Of a DNA stretch of 64,000 nt, positions 50,821-60,076 are shown in pieces; the stretch's first letter is position 1; the number at the start of each line of letters is the position of its first letter. Origin of the DNA: CAYVIB01 sp964451365 (GTDB lineage: Bacteria > Pseudomonadota > Gammaproteobacteria > Pseudomonadales > Cellvibrionaceae); the NCBI GenBank assembly GCA_964451365.1, contig CAYVIB010000021.1:1-64000 (forward strand), given 5' to 3'. Both the position numbers and the translations under genes were made by a program. The notes below the pieces were generated by a model, which saw nothing but the letters and a program-made list of their open reading frames with translations, did no database searches and was not told where the DNA came from.

Positions 50821-51945
50821 ATGCCCGTTATCTCCGAGTTAGGCATTACCCATTTCCGCAATATGGACTCGGTGTCGATCCACCCGAGTCCGCAGATCAA
50901 TTTGATCCACGGCTCCAATGGTTCAGGAAAAACCAGCATCCTGGAGGCAATCAGTGTTCTGGCTCATGGCCGGTCTTTTCGAACCCACAAATATCGTCGT
51001 TTGGTAAAGGATTCAGTTGGTGAATTTACCGTATTTGGTCGGGTGGCTGAATCAGGGGGCTCCGCCTCTATTGGTGTGCGGAGGGGGTACAGCGGGGATT
51101 GCCAGTTCCGTATTGACGGCAGGAATATTCAAGCTTCTGGCGAATTGGCGCAGCGCCTTCCGCTTCAGGTCATAGATGCCCATTCATTTCTGTTACTGGA
51201 AGGTCCGGCAAAGATTCGGCGGCAGTTTTTCGATTGGCTTGTGTTCCACGTGAAACAAGAATTCCGTGAAGCCTGGAAGGCTTATACCCGTAGCGTTAAA
51301 CAGCGCAACAGTCTGCTCCGACATGATAAAATATCCTGTTCTGAGCTGGACGCTTGGGACCAGGAATTGGCAAAGCTCGGCGCCCTGATCCAGGGGCTTC
51401 GGGACGATGTTTTCAAGTTGTTTATGGGAGCCTTCACTACTCAGATAGCGAATTGCAAGGATCTTGGCTTTCTTGAGAGTAAGCATATCCGACTCGAATA
51501 CCAGCCCGGCTGGAAACCAACGGAAGACGGAATCAATATACAAACGCAGTATATAGACCAACTTAAAGACAGCTTTATACGGGATCGAAAGCTTGGCTAC
51601 ACCAGTCTTGGTAGCCATAAGAGTGATATCAGAATAACGATAGATAATATTCCCGCAGTGGAAATCCTGTCCCGAGGTCAGCAAAAGATGCTGGTTGCCG
51701 CAATGCATGTCGTGGAGGCGGCGGTCTATCGTAGTGTTACAGGTCGTTCGGCAGTTTTTCTACTGGATGATATGCCGGCGGAATTGGACAGGGAAAGACT
51801 TGGAACATTGGGTTCCTGGATCAACTCATTGGAAGGTCAGGTTTTCGTGACAGGGGTTGAGGCTGAATCTCTCCTGTCCATCTGGCCGGATATCGAAAGC
51901 AGGAATGTAAAAGTGTTCCACGTGAAACAAGGTACTATCGCCTAA
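50821..51945 (+). CDS. recF: DNA gap-repair protein RecF, carrying two parS sites
   Basis: 374 residues. Walker A HGSNGSGKTSILEAI, SMC-like signature EILSRGQQKMLVAAMHVVEA and Walker B AVFLLDDMPAELDRERL. Acts with RecO and RecR to load RecA at gaps. The coding sequence includes two perfect parS-type palindromes (51242 and 51914); each gives the peptide FHVKQ, so the DNA element shaped the protein at both places. The second lies 17 bases before the stop. Confidence 0.96.
   Translation: MPVISELGITHFRNMDSVSIHPSPQINLIHGSNGSGKTSILEAISVLAHGRSFRTHKYRRLVKDSVGEFTVFGRVAESGGSASIGVRRGYSGDCQFRIDGRNIQASGELAQRLPLQVIDAHSFLLLEGPAKIRRQFFDWLVFHVKQEFREAWKAYTRSVKQRNSLLRHDKISCSELDAWDQELAKLGALIQGLRDDVFKLFMGAFTTQIANCKDLGFLESKHIRLEYQPGWKPTEDGINIQTQYIDQLKDSFIRDRKLGYTSLGSHKSDIRITIDNIPAVEILSRGQQKMLVAAMHVVEAAVYRSVTGRSAVFLLDDMPAELDRERLGTLGSWINSLEGQVFVTGVEAESLLSIWPDIESRNVKVFHVKQGTIA
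51242..51257 (+). promoter_or_regulatory. parS site (ParB binding), within recF
   Basis: TGTTCCACGTGAAACA, the 16-base parS consensus form. About 3.5 kb from the predicted origin. Confidence 0.9.
51914..51929 (+). promoter_or_regulatory. parS site (ParB binding), near the end of recF
   Basis: An identical TGTTCCACGTGAAACA, 672 bases from the first, an exact multiple of three so both sit in the same reading frame. Confidence 0.9.
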
Positions 51946-52005
51946 CACCATCAGCAGGCAATTCTTGTTGTTTAGTAACTTATAAAGAGAGTGAATCAAA
52001 AGCTT

Positions 52006-54456
52006 ATGAGCGACGACATAAATCACGGCAGCGAAACTGGAAAGCCCAACTATGACTCCTCCAGCATTAAAGTGCTGAAAGGCCTCGATGCTGTGCGTAA
52101 ACGCCCAGGCATGTATATTGGTGATACCGACGACGGCACCGGGCTTCACCATATGGTTTTTGAAGTTGTCGACAACTCTATTGACGAAGCTCTGGCTGGC
52201 TATTGCACTGAAATACGCATCGCCATTCACCCGGATGAGTCCATTACGGTAATCGATAATGGTCGCGGAATTCCCACCGAAATGCACGAGGAAGGCGTGT
52301 CCGCTGCCGAAGTTATCATGACTGTCCTGCATGCGGGCGGTAAGTTCGATGACAACACCTACAAGGTGTCTGGCGGGCTGCACGGTGTGGGTGTCTCGGT
52401 AGTAAACGCTCTCTCGGAAACCCTGAAGCTTACCATCCGTCGTGGCGGTAACGTTTTTGAACAGGTTTATCACCACGGCGTACCGGAAGAGCCGCTCAAA
52501 ATCATAGGTGAAACTGATAAAACCGGCACTGAAGTCCATTTCAAGCCTTCCGCCAACACGTTTACCAATATCGAATTCCATTTTGACCAGCTGGCCAAGC
52601 GGCTGCGGGAACTTTCCTTTCTGAATTCCGGCGTCCGAATTGTTTTACAGGACGAGCGCACCGGCAAGGAAGAGGTTTACCAATATGAAGGTGGATTGAG
52701 GGCTTTTGTTGAATACCTTAACCACAACAAAACGCCAATTAATAATGTAATGCATTTTAACGTGTTGCGTGAAGAAGACGGCGTGGGGGTGGAAGTGGCC
52801 CTGCAGTGGAACGACGGCTTCCAGGAAAATATCTTCTGCTATACCAACAATATTCCCCAGCGCGACGGCGGAACCCATCTTGCGGGGTTTCGCAGCGCCC
52901 TCACCCGCGGCTTGAACAACTATATTGAACGTGAAGGCCTGGGCAAGAAAGAAAAAATTGCCACGACGGGAGATGATGCCCGTGAGGGATTGACCGCCAT
53001 TATTTCCGTCAAGGTGCCGGACCCGAAATTTTCCTCCCAAACCAAGGACAAACTGGTGTCCTCGGAGGTGAAAACCGCCGTTGAACAGGAAATGGGTAAT
53101 GCCTTTAACGATTACCTGTTAGAAAACCCACAGGATGCCAAGTCCGTGGTGGGTAAAATGATCGAGGCCGCCAAAGCCCGTGAAGCCGCGAGAAAAGCGC
53201 GGGAAATGACCCGCCGTAAAGGGGCTCTCGATATCGCCGGTCTGCCCGGCAAACTAGCGGATTGCCAGGAAAAAGATCCCGCGCTGTCAGAAATTTACCT
53301 GGTGGAGGGTGATTCCGCAGGCGGTTCCGCCAAACAGGGCCGCGACCGTCGAACCCAGGCGATATTGCCCCTGAAGGGGAAAATCCTCAACGTCGAAAAA
53401 GCCCGCTTTGACAAAATGCTTTCCAGTGCTGAAGTTGGCACACTGATTACCGCTCTCGGCTGCGGAATTGGCACCACGGAATTCAACCCGGACAAACTGC
53501 GTTACCACAGCATTATTATTATGACCGACGCCGACGTGGACGGATCGCATATCCGCACCCTGCTCCTGACTTTCTTCTTCCGTCAAATGCGCGAACTGGT
53601 GGAGCGTGGCCATATCTATATCGCCCAACCGCCACTATACAAAATCAGCAAGGGTAAACAGGAACAGTACCTGAAGGATGACGAAGCCCTGACCCAATTC
53701 CTCACCAATGCGGCGGTCGAAACCTCGGCCCTGCATGTATCCGCCGACGCCCCCCCTCTCGCTGGTGAACAACTGGAAAGTCTGGTGATGGAATACCGAC
53801 GAGTGACCAAAACCGTGGAGAAACTGTGCCGTCTTTACCCTGAGGCCGTACTATACGAAATGATTTACGCGCCATCTCTCACAAAAGCTGAACTGGCGGA
53901 AGAAGGGAAAGTCAGAATCTGGTGTGATGCCCTCAAGGTACGGCTCGACCATATAAACGAAGAGTCCAAAACCCACCGTTACTCCATCGAGGTGGTGGAA
54001 AACAAGGAGCGTCACCAGTTTCTGCCGGAAATTAATGTATACGCTCACGGGGTGGGCAGTAAAGTCCGCTTCAACGAGGACCTGTTCGAATCGGAAGACT
54101 ACAAAAGAATGCGAAGACTGGGCGAAACCCTTGATGGCCTTATCGAGCCCGGCGCCTACGTTGCCAAGGGCGAAAGAAAGCAGCCGGTTTCCTCGTTCAA
54201 GGAAGCATTGGAATGGATAATGGCCGAATCCAAAAAAGGCTATACCATTCAGCGCTACAAAGGTCTCGGTGAAATGAACCCGAGCCAGCTGTGGGAAACC
54301 ACCATGGACCCGGAAACCCGCCGCATGCTCCAGGTAACGGTTGAGGACGCCATCGCGGCCGACCAGATATTTACCTGCCTGATGGGAGATCACGTGGAAC
54401 CGCGCAGGGATTTTATCGAGACCAATGCTTTGTCAGTGGCGAATTTGGATGTTTAG
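52006..54456 (+). CDS. gyrB: DNA gyrase subunit B
   Basis: 816 residues from the ATG at 52006 (MSDDINHG); a GTG five codons upstream (51991) overlaps the AAGAGAG box and is less likely. GHKL ATPase domain with VDNSIDEALAGYC, PGMYIGD and GGLHGVGVSVVNAL, TOPRIM domain EGDSAGGSAKQGRDR and DADVDGSHIRTLLLTFF, C-terminal QRYKGLGEMNP. Includes the roughly 170-residue insert region usual in Gram-negative GyrB. Last gene of the dnaA operon. Confidence 0.98.
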   Translation: MSDDINHGSETGKPNYDSSSIKVLKGLDAVRKRPGMYIGDTDDGTGLHHMVFEVVDNSIDEALAGYCTEIRIAIHPDESITVIDNGRGIPTEMHEEGVSAAEVIMTVLHAGGKFDDNTYKVSGGLHGVGVSVVNALSETLKLTIRRGGNVFEQVYHHGVPEEPLKIIGETDKTGTEVHFKPSANTFTNIEFHFDQLAKRLRELSFLNSGVRIVLQDERTGKEEVYQYEGGLRAFVEYLNHNKTPINNVMHFNVLREEDGVGVEVALQWNDGFQENIFCYTNNIPQRDGGTHLAGFRSALTRGLNNYIEREGLGKKEKIATTGDDAREGLTAIISVKVPDPKFSSQTKDKLVSSEVKTAVEQEMGNAFNDYLLENPQDAKSVVGKMIEAAKAREAARKAREMTRRKGALDIAGLPGKLADCQEKDPALSEIYLVEGDSAGGSAKQGRDRRTQAILPLKGKILNVEKARFDKMLSSAEVGTLITALGCGIGTTEFNPDKLRYHSIIIMTDADVDGSHIRTLLLTFFFRQMRELVERGHIYIAQPPLYKISKGKQEQYLKDDEALTQFLTNAAVETSALHVSADAPPLAGEQLESLVMEYRRVTKTVEKLCRLYPEAVLYEMIYAPSLTKAELAEEGKVRIWCDALKVRLDHINEESKTHRYSIEVVENKERHQFLPEINVYAHGVGSKVRFNEDLFESEDYKRMRRLGETLDGLIEPGAYVAKGERKQPVSSFKEALEWIMAESKKGYTIQRYKGLGEMNPSQLWETTMDPETRRMLQVTVEDAIAADQIFTCLMGDHVEPRRDFIETNALSVANLDV

Positions 54457-54476
54457 CATTTTTTTGGTGGGTTGAA

Positions 54477-54532
54477 TTTTTCGCACCGAAACCCGTACCC
54501 TCCTTTATAAGATTCAGGGTTCGGTGCGAAAA
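54477..54532 (+). repeat. long inverted repeat downstream of gyrB
   Basis: TTTTCGCACCGAAACCC and GGGTTCGGTGCGAAAA pair over 16 bases with one bulged A, around a 22-base loop. A T-run precedes rather than follows the stem on plus. It probably ends or protects the gyrB transcript; a protein-binding role is also possible. Confidence 0.75.
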
Positions 54533-54578
54533 CGCACGGAAAAAGTTAAACCTGGATAAGGTAAATTTTGTTCGAAGA

Positions 54579-55179
54579 ATGCGGAAGCTACCTTCGGGGA
54601 TAATATGCGCAAAAAATATCCCGATAATATTAAATAGTTTAGTCGTTCTGCCTTTAATATTAGTTATCTCCGCCTGTGCATCCAAACGTCCGAAAGAAGC
54701 TACCAATTACCAAGTGGACTTACTCTATCCGAAAGAAACTGATAGAGGAAATTAACTATGCAGTTAACGCAGGGCACTATCGCTCCAGCACGGAGGAGCT
54801 AAGGGAAAATTTTAAATTTTCAGCCGAGCAGAAATTTTCCGGCTTGAAAACCAGTTTCGATATTGAACTAGCAAAAGGACAGTACCTGGATTCCAACGCC
54901 TACCTTTTTGTTTCACAGGATAAGTTCATCAAGTTTAGAACCAGCTTTTTAGCTCATCCAGAGATGGATCTGGTTGGCGATAAAATCGTGAATGAAATTC
55001 TCCCCGAATTGGGAGTACCGCCAGAATCGGCACACATGAAAAAAGTTCGAGCGGAACATAAAAAGGCGCAGGAGGAGATGTTGCTTAAATTCCTACTCAA
55101 CGCTCTGCGGAATAAGGAAAGCGAATCCACAACCGAAAACACCACGGAACCACAACCACAACCACAACCACAACCATAA
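54579..55179 (+). pseudogene. lipoprotein gene apparently broken by a frameshift
   Basis: An ATG at 54579 opens a frame giving KNIPIILNSLVVLPLILVIS followed by ACASK, a clear lipoprotein signal with a lipobox cysteine, then ends at a TAA at 54753. In the next frame an open stretch (from 54676) continues as LIEEINYAVNAGHYRSSTEE and runs to 55179, with no signal of its own. Joining them by a +1 shift near 54736-54745 (GAAAGAAACT) gives one lipoprotein of about 200 residues with a Pro-Gln tail. It may be a real lesion, a sequencing error, or two overlapping genes. The family is unknown. Confidence 0.55.
55150..55173 (+). repeat. CCACAA hexamer tandem repeat (four units)
   Basis: Four perfect CCACAA units plus a partial fifth encode the terminal Pro-Gln run of the preceding frame. 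Whole-codon unit size means copy-number change would not shift the frame. Confidence 0.9.
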
Positions 55180-55216
55180 TCGTTTTATATTTGCAGGAAT
55201 ATATTGTCTTCCTGTA

Positions 55217-55414
55217 TTACAAACATGCTTCAAAAGGATGAATTCGACTGAATAAACTGAACTGAACTTCCTCGGCGGTGGATTTTCGTCGCAGCATTTT
55301 GTTGCGATGAGGAAAGCGTCTGAAGTGTTCAATGGCTTTCCGGTGCCAGATTGCATAGTCGACAAACCGGAAAAATATCCTTTTAAGTCGGGCGTTTGTA
55401 ATTCGACGCCGCAT
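55217..55414 (-). pseudogene. DUF924-like C-terminal fragment
   Basis: 65 codons. FVDYAIWHRKAIEHFRRFPH followed by RNKMLRRKSTAEEVQF matches from memory the end of DUF924 family proteins (the pattern RFGRFPHRN..LGR.ST.EE). The family is about 180 residues, and the N-terminal two thirds are missing upstream on this strand. The glycine of the usual RFGRFPHRN is replaced by Arg. Probably a decayed remnant. Confidence 0.6.
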
Positions 55415-55546
55415 TAGCTGCCGCGCTTTCTGTTGATGTTGGATTACAAACTATGTCGGTAGTGGGTAAAAATCGCTGCCAAGCATCCCCGACGTCGATA
55501 TTTTGTTACCGTGAACTTGGATGCAGGTTCCGGGAAACGGGTTACT

Positions 55547-55933
55547 TCAATTCCAAACGTTCACATCACCTGCACTGGCAAAATCCTTCCGCTGAGGGTT
55601 CACCACACAAAACCGATGCCCGGTGGGCGCCTCCATTACCGTCCAGCGTGGGAACGCTTCCACTACTTTGGCACCCAGTTTTTCCAGCCGGGCCACTTCC
55701 GCTTCCACGTTGTCGGTTTCGATATCCAGATGAACGCGGCTCTCATGCTCCACCTTTTGAACCAGGACATGAGGTTCATCATTGTGGGTCTTCAAATGTA
55801 CGTACTTTAAAGCCCAGTTCTCCTTCGATTCGATACAGGGATAACCCAGGGCCTTTGACCAGAATTCCGCTGCTTCATTAACGTCCCCGACCTTGCTGTC
55901 GATAACCAGTGCCGCCAGTCGACTCTTGTGCAT
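55547..55933 (-). CDS. VOC family protein (glyoxalase-like)
   Basis: 128 residues, one pair of beta-alpha-beta-beta-beta units typical of the vicinal oxygen chelate fold: LAALVIDSKVGDVNEAAEFW, then LGYPCIES, VHLDIETDNVEAEVARLEKLGAK and PTGHRFCVVNP. His in VHLDIE and the late Glu/His positions could bind a metal. Resembles the Glyoxalase_6-like group of unknown substrate. Flanked by gene remnants on both sides yet intact itself. Confidence 0.8.
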   Translation of the reverse strand: MHKSRLAALVIDSKVGDVNEAAEFWSKALGYPCIESKENWALKYVHLKTHNDEPHVLVQKVEHESRVHLDIETDNVEAEVARLEKLGAKVVEAFPRWTVMEAPTGHRFCVVNPQRKDFASAGDVNVWN

Positions 55934-56040
55934 GATCTGTTCCTCGCATAACGTTTTGCTTCAATACATCCTGTTTGGTTCAATGCTGGAAAAACTGTTG
56001 GATCAATTTTTTCCGACAGGAAATGGGTTGAGTTGGTCGC

Positions 56041-56292
56041 TCAACAGTACCGACCGAAGCGGTTTGCCAAGTTACCTCCAATTATTTTGATCCCTTCTAT
56101 CTTGCCGTGAGGCATATCCGCATCAAATTGATGCAGCAAAATATATCCACTGGCCTGCCAGGAATAGGTATCCCTCGCACCAAAAGTAGCAGGTGCATTT
56201 GATGAATCGGCCAATATTGCGCCGTTTGTTTCCCACGATCCTATAAATCGGCCGAGGATCCGCATTTTTTCCGCCAAAACATGTTTCATCAT
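56041..56292 (-). pseudogene. DUF1579-like N-terminal fragment
   Basis: 83 codons. LGRFIGSWETNGAILAD, then DTYSWQASGYILLHQFDADM, resembles the beginning of DUF1579-type lipocalin-like proteins, which are usually about 150 residues. The frame stops after 83 residues, so half of the barrel is missing. Probably a truncated remnant. Confidence 0.45.
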
Positions 56293-56485
56293 AATGAATA
56301 ACCTTCAACGTTCGTTCCAGTGGTAGTCGAACAGGGTTATTTGGAATCGACATGGCATCGCTCGCTGAATTTCTGCAGTCAGTTCTCGGGGCGTCGGAGG
56401 CTCCCCAGGTCAAAAGTATGTTAAATCCGCCGCATTGAGGTGCTATGCTTATTTGTTTAGCACTGATCAAACGGGAAAGTCACCG

Positions 56486-58438
56486 ATGAATATAACGACT
56501 CGCGCATCCCTGCGTCTCCTCCTGCTTACCGCTCTCGCTTATTCCACCGCAGTTGCCGCCGATGTACGCCTGCCGAAAGTGATCAGCGATGGCGTGGTGC
56601 TGCAACGCGGCACGGACTGGACACTTTGGGGCTGGGCAGACGATGGCGAGCAAGTGAAAGTCAGTATTGACGGCAAGGCGCTGGGTTCAGTTGCGGCAAA
56701 AGACGGTCAATGGTCGCTGGAGCTGGCGGCGCGAAAGGCCGGCGGGCCGCATACCATCGAGGTATATGGGGACAACCGCGTAACCGTCGAGGATGTCTAT
56801 TTCGGTGACGTGTGGGTTGCGTCGGGACAGTCGAATATGGAGATACCGATGGAGCGGGTGAAAGAGAAATTCGGTGAGGCCATCGCCAATGCCAACTATC
56901 CCCTCATCCGCCACTACCGCGTGCCGAAGGAGCCGGATTTCAAGGGCCCGCGTGAGGACTTCACCGGCGGCAGCTGGCAGTCGGCGGACCCGCGGTCGGT
57001 CCTGAATTTTTCCGCGGTGGCGTTCTTTTTTGCCCGACATATTCACGAAAAGCATGACGTGCCCATCGGCATCATCAACAACAGTTTTGGCGGCGCGGGC
57101 GCGGAATCGTGGATGAGCGAACAGGCGTTAAAGGCTTACCCGCACTACCTGGAAACGGCGATCAAATATCGCGACGACGAATACCTGAAAAAACTGAAGG
57201 TAGCGGACAAAAAGAAAAACGACGCCTGGTACGCGAATATCAATGAAAACGACGCGGGCCTGAAAAGCGACCCACAATGGTTTTCCCCGGAATACGACGC
57301 TTCTTCCTGGAAAACCATCAACCTCCCCGCCTATTGGCAGGAGGAAGGCGTGGAAGTAAAGAATGGTGTGATGTGGTTCCGCAAGGAAATCACCCTGCCT
57401 GCCACCGTCGCCAACAAACCCGCGAAGTTGATGCTGGGCCGTATCGTTGATGCGGACACCGCTTACGTCAACGGCGTGGAAGTGGGTAACACCACCTATC
57501 AATATCCTCCCCGTCGCTATACCGTGCCTGAAAATGTATTGAAGGCGGGCAAAAATGTTATCGTCGTGCGGGTCATCAGCAATGTCGGCAAGGGAGGTTT
57601 TGTTGAAGACAAACCCTACTGGCTCGAAGTCAACCGCAAAAAAATGGACTTGACCGGCAAGTGGCAATATCGCGCGGGTGTGGAATCCGAGCCGTTGGCG
57701 GGCGACCGGTACGTTGCCTATAAACCGCCGCTGGGTTTCTTCAATGCTATGTTGGCACCGGTGTTCAACCTGCAAATTAAAGGCGTTATCTGGTACCAGG
57801 GTGAATCGAACATCGATAAGGCCGGGGAGTATGCAAGCCTTTTCCCCGCATTGATTCGCGATTGGCGAAAACATTTCAACCAGGGAAATTTCCCCTTTCT
57901 TTTTGTGCAACTGCCGAATTATGCGGAAGCCCGGGCCAACCCCGGCGAAAGCGACTGGGCGGAACTGCGCGATGCACAATTAAAAGCCTTGAGTGAACCG
58001 AAGACCGCCATGGCGGTGGCGATTGATGTTGGCGAGTGGAACGATATTCATCCGTTGAATAAAAAAGAAGTCGGCGAACGTTTGGCGCTTGCCGCGCGGA
58101 AAATTGCTTACGGTGAAAAGGACGTTGTTTACTCCGGTCCGATATTCGATTCCCTGGGACTTGAAAAACATAAATTGATTTTGAGCTTCGACCACACCGG
58201 AAGCGGATTAGTGACAAAAGAGGGTCCCCTGCGCGGATTTGCCATTGCCGGCAGGGACGGCAACTATGTGTGGGCGAAGGCGAAAATCAAAGGCGATAAG
58301 GTGATTGTGTGGAGCGACAAAGTTTCGAAGCCGGCAAGCGTGCGTTATGCCTGGGCGGACAATCCGGACAAAGCCAATCTGTATAACAAGGAAGGTTTGC
58401 CTGCGTCGCCGTTTGAGGCGGTGGTAAATAACTTTTGA
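56486..58438 (+). CDS. sialate O-acetylesterase-type SGNH hydrolase
   Basis: 650 residues from the ATG at 56486 (GGGAAAG upstream); a TTG 17 codons earlier is disfavoured. Signal peptide ending TAVAA. N-terminal beta-sandwich opening RLPKVISDGVVLQRGTDWTL, then the SGNH hydrolase: GQSNMEIPM with the nucleophile serine, a galactose-binding-like insertion near residues 270-400 (WFRKEITLPATVANKPAKLM), and a later block VIWYQGESN. The late His lies in DVGEWNDIHPLNKKEVGERL. These enzymes remove O-acetyl groups from sialic acids or plant polysaccharides such as xylan; with a GH10 xylanase in the window, deacetylation of hemicellulose is plausible. Confidence 0.9.
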   Translation: MNITTRASLRLLLLTALAYSTAVAADVRLPKVISDGVVLQRGTDWTLWGWADDGEQVKVSIDGKALGSVAAKDGQWSLELAARKAGGPHTIEVYGDNRVTVEDVYFGDVWVASGQSNMEIPMERVKEKFGEAIANANYPLIRHYRVPKEPDFKGPREDFTGGSWQSADPRSVLNFSAVAFFFARHIHEKHDVPIGIINNSFGGAGAESWMSEQALKAYPHYLETAIKYRDDEYLKKLKVADKKKNDAWYANINENDAGLKSDPQWFSPEYDASSWKTINLPAYWQEEGVEVKNGVMWFRKEITLPATVANKPAKLMLGRIVDADTAYVNGVEVGNTTYQYPPRRYTVPENVLKAGKNVIVVRVISNVGKGGFVEDKPYWLEVNRKKMDLTGKWQYRAGVESEPLAGDRYVAYKPPLGFFNAMLAPVFNLQIKGVIWYQGESNIDKAGEYASLFPALIRDWRKHFNQGNFPFLFVQLPNYAEARANPGESDWAELRDAQLKALSEPKTAMAVAIDVGEWNDIHPLNKKEVGERLALAARKIAYGEKDVVYSGPIFDSLGLEKHKLILSFDHTGSGLVTKEGPLRGFAIAGRDGNYVWAKAKIKGDKVIVWSDKVSKPASVRYAWADNPDKANLYNKEGLPASPFEAVVNNF

Positions 58439-58470
58439 GGGACTAACCCTTTTGCCGGCATCTTCCTTGA

Positions 58471-58503
58471 AAGGAGAGGAGTCTTTTCTCCCCTCCTTTT
58501 TCA
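58471..58503 (+). terminator. rho-independent terminator after the esterase gene
   Basis: AAGGAGAGGAG and CTCCCCTCCTT pair over 11 bases with one mismatch, followed by a T-run. Correct position for ending the esterase transcript. Confidence 0.8.
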
Positions 58504-58549
58504 AGTGGAAAGCCGGATCGGGTTACCGGAAGAACGCGAAAATTTTCGC

Positions 58550-58825
58550 TTAGAACTGACCCGCGATAAAGTAATAAACACCCACCACCACCACGGCAAT
58601 AACCAACCATCCGGTATCGCTTATTTTTATACGCTTTTTATCGGAATGATGGATATTTGCTTCCGGCCCCGCCGGGGTTTTCTCCAGGTAGGTTTCGATA
58701 AAATCCTTGGCTTCTTTCAGGCTGAGGCTGTTGCCGGTGCGAACGTACTTGATGGCTTCCACTTTGTTGCCGCTTTCCAGCGCGGTGATTGCTTCGGGTG
58801 GAATAGATCGGGCGGTGCTTTCCAT
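58550..58825 (-). CDS. small membrane protein with an L7/L12 C-terminal-like domain
   Basis: 91 residues from the ATG at 58825; an upstream ATG at 58864 adds 13 residues. IPPEAITALESGNKVEAIKY, followed by VRTGNSLSLKEAKDFIETYL, resembles the C-terminal fold of ribosomal L7/L12. A basic linker and one C-terminal membrane helix (WLVIAVVVVGVYYFIAG) follow. Such tail-anchored proteins occur in various Proteobacteria without known function. Confidence 0.7.
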   Translation of the reverse strand: MESTARSIPPEAITALESGNKVEAIKYVRTGNSLSLKEAKDFIETYLEKTPAGPEANIHHSDKKRIKISDTGWLVIAVVVVGVYYFIAGQF

Positions 58826-59023
58826 TGTTTTCCTCGTTCCGGTGATTGCAAATTTCAACGACAAATTTTCGCTGGGCGGATTATTAGCGTATTTATAAAG
58901 ATAGGACAGATTGGATGTCGGAAAGGGATTTTAAAACCGCTTTCGGAGACCTTGTCAAAAATTTGTGACGCGGTTGGATCTTTGATGGTTTGACTGATCC
59001 GTCACAGGCTTTTTCCCGTCCCG

Positions 59024-60076
59024 TCAGACCCTGCCATCGGTATTGAATTCCTGCACGAATATTTGCCATAAAACCACAAAAGAGGCGGCAATCAGCGGCC
59101 CCATCACAAAGCCGTCGATACCCAGCAGCGCGAGGCCACCGAGAGTTGAAAATAAAACGATATAGTCGGGCAGTTTGGTATCTCTTCCTACCAATATCGG
59201 ACGCAGGAAATTATCCACCAAACCTATAACAAATGTGCCAAACAACAGCAGTACAATACCTTTAATCCAATTGCCGGTGACAAACAAATAAATGCCGACG
59301 GGAACCCAGACAAGGCCGGAGCCGATCAACGGGATAAGGGATACCACCACCATGACCGCGCCCCACAACAGCGGCCCGGGAATACCCAGCGCCCAAAACG
59401 CGAGGCCCCCGAGGGAACCCTGTATCAGGGCAATAATCACATTGCCTTTAATCGTTGCGCGCACCACTTCGGAGAATTTTTCCACCAGTAGCCTTTCCCG
59501 TTCTTCGTGCAGTGGGAATGCTCGCAGCAGGGTCATGACAATTATTTTTCCATCTCGTAGCAGGAAAAAAGTCAGGTATAGCATGAGGGCCAGGTTAATA
59601 ATGAACAAAACGGCATTTTGGCCGAAGGTAAAGGTGTATTTCGCCAGAAACTCCCCTGCCTGGCTGATACCCGCCCTGGCACTTTCCTTTACCGATTCCA
59701 CGTCCATGCCCAGTTCGGTAAAGAAGTTGCGAATGGCGGGATAGGATTCCTGCACCTTGTCGATATAACCCTCGATGTCTTCACCGTCCTGGGTCACTTC
59801 CGAATAGATGGTTCCGAGTTCCCTGAAAACCGCACCTGCCAGCACCATGGTGGGCAGCACTGCCATCAGCGTGGCAATGACCAGGGTTGTCAGCGCGGCG
59901 ATGTTTTTTTTGTTCCCGGTGCGTATCACCAGCATTCTATTCATGGGATAAAACAGCAACGCCAGTACAAAGGCCCAAAAAATGGGGCTGAAGAAAGGGC
60001 TGAGAATCCATGTGAACGCGACGGACATCGCCAGAAGCAGAATAAGGAAAGTGCTTTTTTCCAGGGTACTGTGCAC
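59024..60076 (-). CDS. AI-2E family transporter
   Basis: 350 residues with about eight hydrophobic segments: FILLLAMSVAFTWILSPFF at the start and the family-typical GLVDNFLRPILVGRDTKLPD with LPDYIVLFSTLGGLALLGIDG near the end. Members include PerM and TqsA; most have unproven substrates. Monocistronic in this context. Confidence 0.9.
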   Translation of the reverse strand: MHSTLEKSTFLILLLAMSVAFTWILSPFFSPIFWAFVLALLFYPMNRMLVIRTGNKKNIAALTTLVIATLMAVLPTMVLAGAVFRELGTIYSEVTQDGEDIEGYIDKVQESYPAIRNFFTELGMDVESVKESARAGISQAGEFLAKYTFTFGQNAVLFIINLALMLYLTFFLLRDGKIIVMTLLRAFPLHEERERLLVEKFSEVVRATIKGNVIIALIQGSLGGLAFWALGIPGPLLWGAVMVVVSLIPLIGSGLVWVPVGIYLFVTGNWIKGIVLLLFGTFVIGLVDNFLRPILVGRDTKLPDYIVLFSTLGGLALLGIDGFVMGPLIAASFVVLWQIFVQEFNTDGRV

